From positions 1,208,099 to 1,272,098 of the forward strand of contig VZTJ01004697.1 of NCBI GenBank assembly GCA_013397795.1: a stretch of DNA of 64,000 bases, given 5' to 3'. The stretch is from Orthonyx spaldingii. Lineage: Eukaryota; Chordata; Aves; Passeriformes; Orthonychidae. The number at the start of each line of letters is the position of its first letter. Position 1 is the first letter of the stretch. Position numbers and translations under genes: made by a program. The notes under the pieces were generated by a model that saw only the letters and a program-made list of their open reading frames with translations, was not told the DNA's origin and did not search any database. Positions 23,801 to 35,908 of the stretch are shown here, piece by piece.

Positions 23801-26800
23801 GAAAATACCCACTGGAGTATTCTAACAAGAAAGCAATAAGTATGCTTTCCATATACTGGTTCCCATAAGGAGGGAAGTCTGTTAATCTGCCAAAAACTTT
23901 CACCAGAGCATGCTGCAGCACTTGCAGGGAGAAGGAACTGTTGTCCCTTTTCAGTTCTCTAATCAAACCTGTCCTTTTCAGGACTGAGTGATGACCTCGC
24001 CGCTGACAATGGGCTGTACTGTACTCAAAAACGTACTTTTTATCCCAGTTAAGTTTCTGTTCCCTTTCATCTCAGTCATGGAGATTCACTGCTGGATTGT
24101 TAGCAGTCATCACAATACCATCACACTTCTGCCAGGCTTTGTAAGAGAGCCTGCAGAGTCCTCACAATACTGCTATTCTGATCCAGTGTCTTTCTTGGTG
24201 ACTTCATTTCCAAGAGGAACCAAATAATTTCACAGAAAAACAGCCTGTGATCAACTCCAGTGTGGGGGATGCCAGATCATCAGCATGCCAGCCATGCCTA
24301 GGCCAACAGCAAGAGGAATATCCTGTTACTCAGCACAAGCAATCCTTGCTGCACAATAGCCAGAATTATTCCAAATCAGAAACATTGAAATAAAGTCATT
24401 CTCAAGCTGTGCTCTGCATGGTAACAGCAGTGACAGCTTACAAGCTGCCCTTTCGTCTTCCTTGCATCCAAGCGAGAGAAAGAGAAGATCAGATGGGAAT
24501 TTGCAGGCAGAACAAAAGGAGCTGGGGTCATAAGTTATGCTTCATAAAAGCAGTGGAAGACATGTCCTTAGTCAGATGTAATTTCTCCAGTATCTTTTCC
24601 ACATATAATTGCTACAAATCTTGATCACACAGAAATAGAAGAAATGAAACAAACGTTGTTTAAGTAGTATAAAAACTATGGAAAAGCTGGGTTTGACATT
24701 ACAACTGAGGAACTCCTTGTTACTGATGTGAATATTCATGGACAACTCAACCAAATGTAGGAAATTTTACTTTCATTTTATTATAAACAGTTCTTTCGAA
24801 AAGCTTTTTACTTTTGTTGTGAAATAACAGCTTATCCAAAGCACAGTAGAGCCAGTGAAATGATTCTTATTGGCAAACAAGCTTTGCAGTAGGAAAGATT
24901 ACCCTTCAACTGATATGCTGCTTTACAGCAAGCTGAATAATCTTCAACTAAAACTTTCCAGTTGGAAAAAAACCCAATATAAAGATCCCTCTTATTTCAA
25001 CAATGTTACAAAGATATAGCAACTGTGTTTACAGCTCTGAAACAGCACAATGATTAGCACAAACTGAAAAGCCTGTACAAATAAACAGTTGACATGACAG
25101 CAGCATCTGGGGAGAATAACTGGTGAAATTCAGCCATGCAAGCAATTCCGAATATCAAGTTATACCAGTGTTTAGTGGAATCCTTGGCTCCATTGTGTCA
25201 AATTACGGTAAATAAAGAAAGAGTTGCAGACCTCACAGGATTCCTATTTGATCATTTAAGTGTGCCTTGCATGGGAAGTTTGTTCCGCAAGGTCAGAATT
25301 TAGAGAACATGTGAGGTGAGATGGGAAGTTGGACACTGAGAAAGATGCTGTTGCACATGACTGTCACAGATTTAGTGCCAGCAGAAAGCTGAAGCACAGC
25401 TTTAATTTCCCCTCCAGCTATGGGCACAGCTTTTGTCCCTAGGCTGAGCTTAAACAAACAAACAAAATGAGCAATGAAAAACAATTGGACCTGCAGTTTA
25501 ATACATTTTGCTAAATTGTTTAATAAATAATTTCAATTTCAGCACCTCCATTTGCCCTCACCTTCCTTGTCAGAAACACTAGGCTAAGGAATTATGATCA
25601 CCAGTGACCCAAGGTGACACGGTAGGACTGCTGTGGCTTGCCCAAAGCTATCAACTTTGAGACTTCATTTCTGTGAACAGTTACTTCTATCTACATTCAC
25701 TTCTGTGAGGCACCTGGGAGTTTCAGGGCTTGTATGCACCTGCACAAGTTAGGGATGCTCCATGTTTTCTACTTCTCAGTGCAAAATCCCACCCCTCTCC
25801 AATATGATTTTCCCAGGATACTCCAGGCTACATCTCTCCTCACTTGAAATTAGCTGCAAAGCCGTCTGTGGACAACTGTGACTACCCTAAAGTGCTGCAT
25901 ATGGAATTGAAGAACCAAAGTGTACTGAGCCAGGGCACAGGAACTGAGTGTAAGCCTTCATAGAGACAACTGGCTCCAAAATAAGTCCATCCACAACACG
26001 GAGAGCATGAAGTATGGTGAAGAAAAGACAGCAAGGGTCCAGTTGAGCATAGCACCACCTGGGAGGGCCAGAATCTCCCATTAAGCTGGGCTCAACACAC
26101 TCAGGGGATCTTTCACTCATGAGTCTCTCCAAGGTGATTCCTGCAATATCTGGGTCTGTCTGCCAAACAACTCCTTGGTTTGCTGGCTAAGAGAGAACAG
26201 AGGAAATGGTACCCTTGTAAATTGCCACACTTGTGAATGATTTTCTATGTTAGTCCCAAGTGTAACTATGACTGGAATTACCTCAGAGGTCAGGAGCATG
26301 ATTGATAGATCTAGCAGGGTGAGCTTGAGACAGTATGGGAACTGTAGCTTAAATCTCAAGTGATCAGCATGTGCAGTTTCAAACCACTGTGCAGTTAAAA
26401 TAAATTTCTAGCAGTCAGTTACATTCATATTTCAGATTAGAAATCACACAATAAAGGCCTGAACAATTCAGGCATGTGGAAAAACTCATTCACAATGCTT
26501 TGCCCTCCAATACATCACATAACTGTGCATGCAACAGGCACACTCCTACAATTTCATAGATTTCATTGCAGCATTAGCAAGGGACTGGAAACAGTGAGGT
26601 ACCACTGAGCTCCAGCTTCAGGATTTTTCTGACTATCCCTTAAAAGACGCCTCAATTCTTTGTGGCCCTGCATGCATATCAAGAGACTCCAGCTGCCCTC
26701 CAGCCAGTGGAATTAATAGGTAAGCACAGGAAGGGAACAAAGAGAACATGCAGCACTGCATACTGCAATAAAAGGTGCCTTAGAGGACTCTAACAGCATC

Positions 26801-26811
26801 AAATGAGGCAC

Positions 26812-26826
26812 AAAAAAAAAAAAAAA
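26812..26826 (+). repeat. A15 homopolymer
   Basis: Fifteen consecutive A in intronic sequence, with no recognisable retroelement body directly upstream. Confidence 0.9.
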
Positions 26827-29800
26827 GGCACGTCCTTTCACACACTGTTAGTTGTGTGTTAACCATACTAGCTGGCTGCAGAGACAAGTTTGAGGCTTAG
26901 AGACAGTTTGGTGATACTTTCACACCCAGCTATGAGCCCTCACCCCAGAAAACAAGGCTAAAGGGCTCTAAAACAGAGAGAAACTAATATGAGAAACAAT
27001 CTGAAATAAGTAAGCTAATATTTCTTTCCCTTTGAAAAAGGAGATGAAAGAGACTCCACTAAAAAAAATGAAATAGGAGAAAACGTGCTGCAGGAAAGTT
27101 ACCAACATAATATGTAGCTGAGCTGTGCCTTAAATATGTTCCAATAAAATGTGGGTCAAGAAGCCACAGCTGAAATGACAAATATATATATAGTGCTAAG
27201 AACCACACAAACACATTAAAAGCAAATGTTCCAGCATCAAATATTTGACTCTCTGTACAGATAGGACAACTGGGATGTGTTCACACCTCAGAGAGAGCAG
27301 CCCACCCGTGAGTACACGGCAGCGTGGTTGCAGTTAAAAGTCTTCACAGCTCACAAGTTCACAGACATTTATAGGGTTTTTATGCCACATTCTCTCTGCC
27401 AAGCTGGGAAACCTGCAGCCTGCTCCATCATGCAACGTGGATATGGCCTGGATGAACGAAGTGCAGAAGTGTTTCCACCTCACTGATGAAGACGTGAAAC
27501 AGAAATGCAATTAATCTGCCTTGACAATGCAGGGAATCCAAGGCAGAGTTGGGAATTTGAGGTTCCCCAAGCCCCAGTCCAGGGATTGAATCACTTGACT
27601 GGCTTTCCTGTCCTTCTCATTACTGAGTGAAAATAGTTAATGTGCTGTGGTACCTCAAAACAGTGCTGCTGAAAGAACACTGATTTCCAACAAGGTTTTT
27701 CATACCCACTGTACCAAAAGAAGGGCGAATATTCATGGCATGGATCTGTAACCTACAAAATTTACTTTTTAATCCATTAATTAAACCAGTACACCCCACA
27801 GTCAGTTTCCAGGAATTATTCCCCCTTTGCTATCAGGAATCTAAATAAGACCCAATTAGCACACACTTCTCCCTTTGGTTCAAGTAGGTGGAATCACTAT
27901 TTTTAAACTGAAATAATGTGACAGAACCCTACTTACAGTTCTGAAAAGCTGCCAATAAGGCTTTATTTTATGGCATTAGAGCTGAGTGGATGTGAAAAAT
28001 TACATGTTAAACAAACCGACCACCAGTTTGCCTGAATTTTTAAGGTACAGGATATTTCACAATAAGGACTCCCTACTGTCACTGCCAAAGCATGACAGAA
28101 GGCAAGTCACATGGCTGGAGGACAGCAAGGTGAAGCAGAGTGAAGTGAGAATGACAGGTGCTACAGCACAGGTCCAGTGAGGTGGAAAGTCTCAGATTCA
28201 AACATCATGTGTCTAAGCAGAATATTCAGGCAGGAAAGAAACACCCAGCTCTGGCCCATTCAGCAGCCAGAGCAACTGCCTGCAAACACTGCAAATGACT
28301 AGGCAAGTTGAGGTTTGGTGTTTTGGTGTCCTCATATCTCTTTTTTGTCCACTGTGGTTTCAGAGCAATTTTGACTATTGTAAAACCAAAAGCTTGGGTT
28401 AGTGAAAGCTAAGTTCATGTCCAGGTTCAGAGCCCCATTTCTTTTGATTCACAGATCTGATGTAGTTCTTTTGTGTTGTGCATTTCCTCTTAACCCTTCT
28501 TAACAATTGTTCTTGGCACGGTGTAGGAGAGACCCACCAATGGCTTCCAGGTGCACACAAAGCATGGCAGAAATCAAGGTGGGAACCCAAATCTTCCATG
28601 GGTGCTTCTCCTTTCAAAAATACACCTATAGGAGACTGAAGAGCAAGGAATGCCCAGAGGCTGGGGAAACACAGCTGAGCCACGCTCTCACCCAGAAACC
28701 TCTCATAAATACATTCCTATTCCTGCGTTCATCCTGCGTCTCAGAAATCAAACTCCCATTTGGACAGCATTTCAGTGCTCTGAGCTGTCCTGTTTAGACA
28801 AAAGTCCTTCTTCTTTACATTCCTAAGTAATTGGAAATTCAACACCACTCCATGTAATGCGTGCAAAACATCTAGCTTTAAAACACAGCCCTGGATGCAG
28901 TTACCTGGTCCTTGGGCTTCTCCACTGCCAGGATAAGTGGGAGGCTGATTTTCCTTGAGGAACCTGCCTGAAAAAGCAAAACCAAGATCGGTTTGCAGCT
29001 TGTCAGGTTCCAGCAATAGCAGAGGACATGTACACAAGTCCTTGTTGCATGCTCCCAAAGCTCCTGTCATGACCATCTCCCTGTGCTGACCTCTGTCAGG
29101 GCATCCCAGCAGAATAACCTGAAAGCTCCAGGCAAGCACAGAGAAATGTACTGAAAGATGCAGAGACTATTTTCATGTCTCACAAGAAATCACTTGTCCG
29201 CAGCTGTTTCTTTCGTGCTATATTATCATTTCAGCTGGTGCCACGTGCATTTTATAGCTTCATAGTTTAAAATAAATGTAGTTAAAAATTTATTAACTGG
29301 TCTCGCTTCTATTTCTAGTTGCCCTCCAGAAACGTGTTAGGGAGCTGCAGCCAAAAAAGCTGTATGTGAATCTCAAAGCCTGATCTCATTTATAAGGTCG
29401 ATTCCATGTCTACAGGAAATCAAACCCTGGCACTCTGTAACTCCTGATCTAGAGGCGGCTTTTGAGCAGTGAGATCCAGAGGCTTTAGATCCAGTTTTAC
29501 CTCTCCCTAACAGGCTGGACGGAAAAGTTGTGTTCAGGAAATGTTGATTAGTTTGTCTTCTTCTCTTCTTACACCAATTCCCAGAGCTCTCTCCCAGGCT
29601 CTCGACTCACTCTTTCAGATGCTGTGCACTACACTAAATCCTACTGTTTTCTTTTGCAAAACAATTAAGGTTTATGGTTGCCTTGCTGATCAGGAACAGT
29701 AGGAGACACCTCTGCTGACAAAATCAACCTTTCAACCATGATTATTCATATCTAATTACACTGCCAAATGAGGCCCAAATAAACCAGGTTCTTCTGTGGT

Positions 29801-30017
29801 AGGTGAAATTAAGCCAGAGGAAAGTGTAAGCTTTCTTGTCATCCCAACCATGCAAAAACACTCATCTTCTTTCCCTCAAAATATGCACACATAGTTCCTG
29901 CAGCAACAGAGGGAGAGCCTTTCTCAACAACTTTAAAAAAAAAAGAATAAGAATGATTAATAACATCCTGAGAAGAAACGAAAGCAAGACTGGGAATGGA
30001 TCCCTATTCCAAAGTAC

Positions 30018-30091
30018 CTTGCTAATGGAGTTTGGAGTCTGTGGTGTCTCATCCTTCAGTGCCGATGGGCTGTTTCCTTCCACGTCTTTTC
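30018..30091 (-). CDS. OSBPL5: OSBPL5 second coding exon (N-terminal linker)
   Basis: Minus-strand acceptor TTGTTGCAG (AG at 30093-30092) opens a 74-nt exon. Its first two bases complete the glycine codon split from the previous exon, and 24 further codons follow, ending in phase 0. Residues 46-70 read GKDVEGNSPSALKDE then TPQTPNSISK. This is a serine/proline-rich, probably disordered linker matching the region of mammalian ORP5 between the N-terminal block and the PH domain. The donor is GTACTT (30017 downwards), unusual at +4/+5, so weak or regulated use is possible. The exon lies 5,660 nt downstream of the first coding exon. The phases on both sides fit the neighbouring exons exactly, which is the main support besides sequence similarity. 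Confidence 0.9.
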
Positions 30092-33000
30092 CTGCAACAA
30101 AAGTATGTGATTCAAAACCAGAGAAATTCTGTGCAAAACCATGGCTCATCATGGCCTTAGAAGGGTTATTGTTAACAGCACACAAGGGAAGTTATCATGA
30201 GCAAGAGCAAGCACACCACGATCACAGAGAGGGATCGTGTAGTATTTGAAACAGCCTCGATCCTCATGCTTGGGTAACTAGAATGCTCAAATACAAGGTC
30301 CCAAAACACCATGGAAAACCAGCATGATGGTTGTGGAGTCCAGCATTTGAAAGCTGAAAAAAACCCAGAAATAAGGTTGCTTATGCATCCTTATTCAGCT
30401 CCCTTCTGTGTCTGCATTATGATGCAGTCTTTAATTATATTACCACAGTCTGTTCGTTCCTTACATACTTCGTTCAGTGCAAATAATAAATGCAATTCAG
30501 TTAATAAGCAGCTATTCAATCCTCCTTGGTCAGTATCTGGCAACTATACACTGATGCACTTGATGGCATGCTTTGTTGGACAAATAATAACCATGATCAC
30601 AAAATGTTACAGAAGACAGAACAGTATCTAAGCATTATTAGTAAAACAAAATTAAGAAACACCAACACACTTGCAGAAGATCAATGTCTTCTGACCAAGC
30701 TATTTGTTAAAATAATAAATACTTTAAATTTATGAGTAGTAAATGAGTACTATGACATTTTCTGGTCGTTGTAGAAATATATCCTCACTACTCAAATATC
30801 CTAAACTTGCATGCATTATATACTGGCATGAGTGTGTGCAGTTCTAGTCCAAGCAATAAAATGTAATGACGATTACTGTTCTTTTGGCCTAATGTAACCA
30901 TGGCCTTACAGTAAAAGAAAGCATAGATTTCTATTAAAAAAAAGGCCAAAAAATAGCATCTGATGAGATTAGATTTTCAGTGCCAAGACAGTCATTTTTA
31001 ACCAATTACAAAGTCATTTTCTTCTCAGAATCACTGGCAATCAGAGCTCCAGAATAGGGGATGCAGTAAAGAAATACCCAACAGCGGAACACAATCCATT
31101 TGCAGCACATCACAAACATCAGAACTGTTGAAAACGTTTCTAACGTTGTGTGGGCCGGCCTTAGAAACACCACCAAATCCAAAATGGGCAAGGGAAAATC
31201 CTGATTCTCCTGAAGTCAGCAGAAGCTGTCATAGATGTGTCAGAACCATAATTTCTCCTGGAATTATCAGAGCAGCCATTTAATAAGCCAAACACTGTTA
31301 GAAAAGTCAGCCACAAAGCCCATGCTGACACAGGAGGCCTGGGAGAAGAGGAACAGCACGTGTGCTGCTCACGCAGAGAAGTGGAGTGGAGTGGAGGAAG
31401 GACCCACGTGGGCATGCAGGAAGGTGATGCAACAACATGGAATCTATATCTTAACCTATTTTCTTAGCTGTCACTCCTCCCCTGGAAACACTGAGCCCTA
31501 AATAATGAATTCAGAATCCTGATGTTTGTGGGCAGAAGAAAATTAAAAAAAAAAAATCCCAGTGGCCAGAGATTTGACAGCGCCTTTGTGCTCCCATGAC
31601 AAGTGGGATGGCCATAAACACTGCTGTGCATGGATTAGAACCTGGATCTCCATACTTTTTCTTTCTCTCATGGCATTTTCCTCTCTGTAAGCCCCCATTC
31701 TCCCTGCAAGAGGCAGAGGAGGATGGAAAAAACTCATAAAACCGTGTAGCTGATGCACTTGTTTCCCATGAAGAGTTTTTTCTGCGCATGTATGGGAAAG
31801 TAACATATGGTCTAAAAGTTCAAGTAAAGTTAATGCGAATCAGCTGCTGCCTGCTCCAAGGGAATGATGTCTATTAGCATAACAGAATTCACATTCATTC
31901 TTTACTATGTCTCATTTCTTAAAGAAAGTTTAACTCCACGCTTGTAGCCATACAAAAAGCCTGGATGTGAGACATTTCTGCCTTCTCTCAGGAATGCAGT
32001 TAAAAAGGATTTGCACCTGAACAATGAGAACTTCCCTGTTTCTGAGGTTCTGGACCATCCTGCTCACAGAGCATTATGGAAAAAAAGGAACATGCAAACA
32101 TCCATTCTTACTGTATCATTTACAAGGCTTCATTAGGCATGTTTATGAAGCAACATTTACTAGTTTCTTACACCAAATTCATTAAGTCTATTGGAAATTG
32201 TGAGGGAAAGGCTGTTTCTCAGAGAAGAGCTATCTTTGTCATCTGTCTCAAGCAGATCTGCTGCAGCCATGCAGAAGGGGAGGACCAGCCCTTGTTTGGA
32301 AAGCAAACTTCATAGGAACAATGTGGAAGTGTCTCAAAAACCCACACACACAGCTAAGCGCACAGAAAGCCCAAAAGTGAGAGTCTCACCCAGAGCACAA
32401 CAGACACAGCCACCTCGAGAAAATAAACAGGAAACCACAGAAAAACATAAAAGGAGCTGAACATGAACTGGCTACAGAAGCTGCCCGATCAAGAAAACAC
32501 AATGCCCACAACAGAAAGAGAGCTGGATCTCTTGTGATTTAAAGTGTTGGCTGCTACCAGGGCATGCAAAGAAGGGTCCTCCAAAAAGAAGCCCAAAAGT
32601 TCTGCACCAAATAACAAAATAGATTTTGGGACGAGAATTAGTAGTACTTATGGAAACAGCCTTCACCACATTGTGAAGAAAACTGCCAACTCTCCAGTCT
32701 TGTGGCTAAAGAGTAGAATTACTGATACTTTCTTCTTATCCATTATTGTCACGCACAGGGAAACTAAATATTTAGTTTCTTTTCAGAACAGTAACCTTTG
32801 GTTTTTTGCTGGACATCAATCCTACAGGTGCATTTGCCTTTTCCCTTTATAAAGAATGATACAGCAAGCATGACTGATAAACTACAAGAGGAAATACAAG
32901 CTCTGATGTGTGATAAAAGTATTGCGAATAAATCCCATTTCTGCTGTAAATATCACCCACATGACCCAATGTGAACACCTGAAATGTAGTCTGTGTATCT

Positions 33001-35751
33001 TTCACAGGAAAACTACCATATTCATGAAAGTACATCTCTTAGAATGCAGATAAGCAAATTTAAATTTTTATTTAAAGACTGTGTGTGGTTTTGTAGCTTA
33101 ATGAGAAAGAGAGATTCTATAAAAATTCTTTTAGCTACTCCCCCAATAAATTTCCTATCACCTGAAATAGAAAATAGAGAAAGGTTCTCTCTCCCCATGG
33201 CTAAGTGAAAGACAGACATGAACAAGGAACAAGAATTTATGTCTCTCTAGTTTGTGAGCTCCCTATAAAAAGAAATTATCTTACTCAATCTTCTCTCAGT
33301 TACAAGAATCATTAGCACTTTTGTATGCAAGCAAAAGGCAAGAAGTCCAAAGTGTTATTTCAGATAGTGCCCTCTGCATTTCCCATATGTTCCCTTAAAA
33401 AAAAAAAAAATCTCTTGCTGAACTGAATCTCCACAGTGTAGCTCTCCTAAGGTGTAAAGTCTGTCACTCACTTCTCTCTGAAATATTTACTTGCACATCT
33501 TCATTGTTGGAGGGTGATGTCCTAGGTGATGGTGCAGTGAGACCTGCAGCTCCAGCCACATCACAACCTACTGAATTCCTGGCAGGAAATCACTGTGCTT
33601 TGCTGCCCACTGCACCCACTCAATACAATCACCCCAGTGCTCACGTAAAGAAAACCTGCTGCGCTCAAGCAGCAAAACACAGACCAATGGAAAAGCCTCA
33701 AGAATTGAAAGTTCGTGTAAAACAACAGAGAAAAATAGAGAAGAAAGAAATATTGGATGCAGCTTATGGACACAGACTTGTGGGTTGTCTGTGGTGATAG
33801 CAGTATTGTTCAGAGGAACAGAAGAAGGTAAGGAGAAGTACACAAGGCTCAGAGGAAAACAAGGCAGAAGCAGCAGCACAGCAGTGAAAGTAGAGCCTGC
33901 CACAGGAAATGGCAACTGAATGTGAAGAATGACAGACTCTTCTTGCAGGAAATATGAGGAAAGCAAAGAGAGAAGGCAGCTCCATGGGGATGGGAAAAGA
34001 AATGAAAGGAGTAAAAGAGCTGTAAGGATAGACAAACCCTCGACTCCCTGCAAGAAATCCCCTGACTGAAGCAGTAACTTCTGTTTGTTTACAAGGGTTA
34101 TTCTCTCCTTTACAAATGTTTGGCCTATGCTCTTCCTCTGCAATACTGAGGGCTACAGCCCTCACTGACACCAGTGCTGGAGGTTACTTGGGAGAACTGT
34201 ACAGCAGAACGGAAGAGCCAATGTGGCCCAAGGCACCTGTTCTGCTGAGCCCAGTGAAGGCTGCCAGCAGGGATCAAGGAGAAACAAGGTGATGGGGGAA
34301 GCTGAGGAAGAGAAAAACTCTTCCAGCCACCTTCTCCACACTGAAACCCCCAACTTTCCTTGGTTTCTAAAAGATTACAGCACTGAAATACCACTGTGAG
34401 GGAGTCAGTAACTTTTATAGCATTGAAAATGCTGGTAAGAACTGAAGAAAGAACTGGGCAAACTCTAAGCCATGGCTCTCCATCACCTCAAAGCAAGGGA
34501 AGTGAATACAGACTGGAAAATCAGCCCTTCAGCTCCCAAGGATAGCAGAAGTGAACTATTTATTTGCCACATATTTGTACAGACTGTACTTATGGGCAGT
34601 CAGATGTTCAGCAGTCCCTCCAGGTTTGAAATGTATGAGATTTTAGGTGCCCCATTTTAAATTGTTTTCAATCTGATTACTGAAAGGTTGTTGAAGCTTC
34701 CAGCGGCCTCAGTGACAGCCAGGATTAGTCAGCACTGCTGAAAATAGGCTCCCCGCTGCCTTACAGCAGACTCTGACAAACAAAATACCTGCAAAATCAG
34801 AGGCCCTTGAAACCCTTGAGCTTAAAGACAATTAGCTCAGGAAACCCAGACCCGGTTTTGCACTACCTCTGCAAAGCCCAGAGAGTCTGTTGGGTGCTGC
34901 ATCTACAGGAGCACTGAAACCTTTTGACAGATGCTGTGTTCATTCTCTAGATATCAGTGTTTTGAGACCTCATGAAGGTGCTGTGAGGTTTGAATATTTA
35001 GCACTGACATGGCAGCTGCAGATGACAGCTCTACAAACTTGTGACTGCCCCCTGAAGCACTTGTTTACAGACTGGAATGGAAGCATTGTCTGCAGACTGC
35101 AATCAAGGAAAGACTTCAATGTTTACTGCGAGTAACAAATTCTGAAACAATAAAAGGAGCTCTTTTTCCTTCAAGAAAGGTGCTAGGAAATTCAAAGCTA
35201 AAAAAAAAAAAGCAAGATGTAAAGAGAATGCTTAAAGCCAGTCTGCCATTCATTGCAACCTGTCAAGATTCCTGGTACTTGTACTGCTTGTAGATGTTTA
35301 CAGAACATTAACCACAGAAACTTTGCTCTTGTAATATTTATCCTGGGCTCTAAATCTGAACAGGGAAACCCGCCATTAAACATCTGCAAATGGGGACAGT
35401 ACATTTTAAGCAAGTCCAACGCTTAGGGTGAAACACATCAAGTGCCTCGAAGTGGATGTGCCTGAAAACATTATAGTCATTTTTTAAATGTAAGGCCATG
35501 CAGCATTCAAACAGTTACAAATCCCAACTCTCAGGCTCTCCATTCCCACTTAATGCCATGGCAATGAAAAACAACAGCATCATGAAAGCAGCACTGTCTG
35601 GCATCCAGTACTACCTGTGTTGCAGCAGCTTCTCTCACTTTCTCTTTCACACTTTTGTTTCTCTTTGTCTCCTGGCAGCATGCTAAAGTATCTACTTGCA
35701 GTCAAGCACCTGAGACATGCTGCTTTCTGCACTGACACACCAGAAACCAAC
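30092..35751 (-). other. OSBPL5 intron between first and second coding exons (5.7 kb)
   Basis: Phase-1 intron, donor GTTGGT at 35751 and acceptor TTGCAG at 30092. It includes a purine-rich plus-strand stretch (about 33720-34020) that leaves a 191-codon hydrophobic-looking minus frame open; this is compositional. No repeat family or exon recognised. Confidence 0.85.
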
Positions 35752-35908
35752 CTGGGCTGAGTGGGTAGATGTCATTGTCGGCCCCGAAGAACAGATTGCG
35801 CGTCAGCTTGCGAGGGTCGACCTTCTGAGGGGTGGATGAGGCCGGACAGAGGGAGAACCTGCGACGAAGAAAGTTCTCCTCCTTCATGGCATGAGCTGTG
35901 GGGGTTTT
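35752..35908 (-). CDS. OSBPL5: OSBPL5 first coding exon (ORP5 N-terminus), with 21 nt of 5'UTR
   Basis: Read on the minus strand, a long pyrimidine stretch ending in AG (35910-35909) precedes 21 nt of 5'UTR and an ATG at 35887-35885. The ATG has G at -3 and A at +4. The exon encodes residues 1-45 plus the first base of codon 46. It starts MKEEN, then carries a basic cluster LRRRF (residues 7-11), the segment STPQKVDPRKLTRN (18-31) and an acidic/aromatic end DNDIYPLSP. I recognise this as the conserved N-terminus of oxysterol-binding protein-related protein 5 and not of its sister ORP8, whose N-terminus differs. In the family this cytosolic N-terminus precedes the PH domain of an ER-anchored PI4P/phosphatidylserine exchanger. 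The donor is GTTGGT (from 35751), GT-compatible but weak at +3 to +6. A two-codon uORF overlaps the start (separate entry). Identity rests on recalled family sequence, not on a search. Confidence 0.95.
35884..35892 (-). promoter_or_regulatory. Two-codon uORF overlapping the OSBPL5 start codon
   Basis: On the minus strand the 5'UTR reads ATGCCATGA: an upstream ATG (35892-35890), one Pro codon, and a TGA stop (35886-35884) that overlaps the main ATG (35887-35885). The upstream ATG has C at -3 and C at +4, a weak context. The main ATG has G at -3. This is seen directly; any effect on translation is inference. Confidence 0.6.

Larger units (their letters stand above)
19895..30017 (-). other. OSBPL5 intron between second and third coding exons (10.1 kb)
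   Basis: Donor GTACTT at 30017, acceptor TTTTTTAG at 19895, phase 0. It contains an old MIR-like SINE (20712-20860), an A/C-rich simple stretch around 20150-20215 and a 15-A run at 26812-26826. No further exon recognised. Confidence 0.85.

Noticed and set aside
33568..34143. 191-codon minus-strand frame with membrane-protein look
   Set aside because: The hydrophobic Leu/Phe/Ser content comes from a purine-rich plus strand read in reverse; no family recognised and no exon signals.
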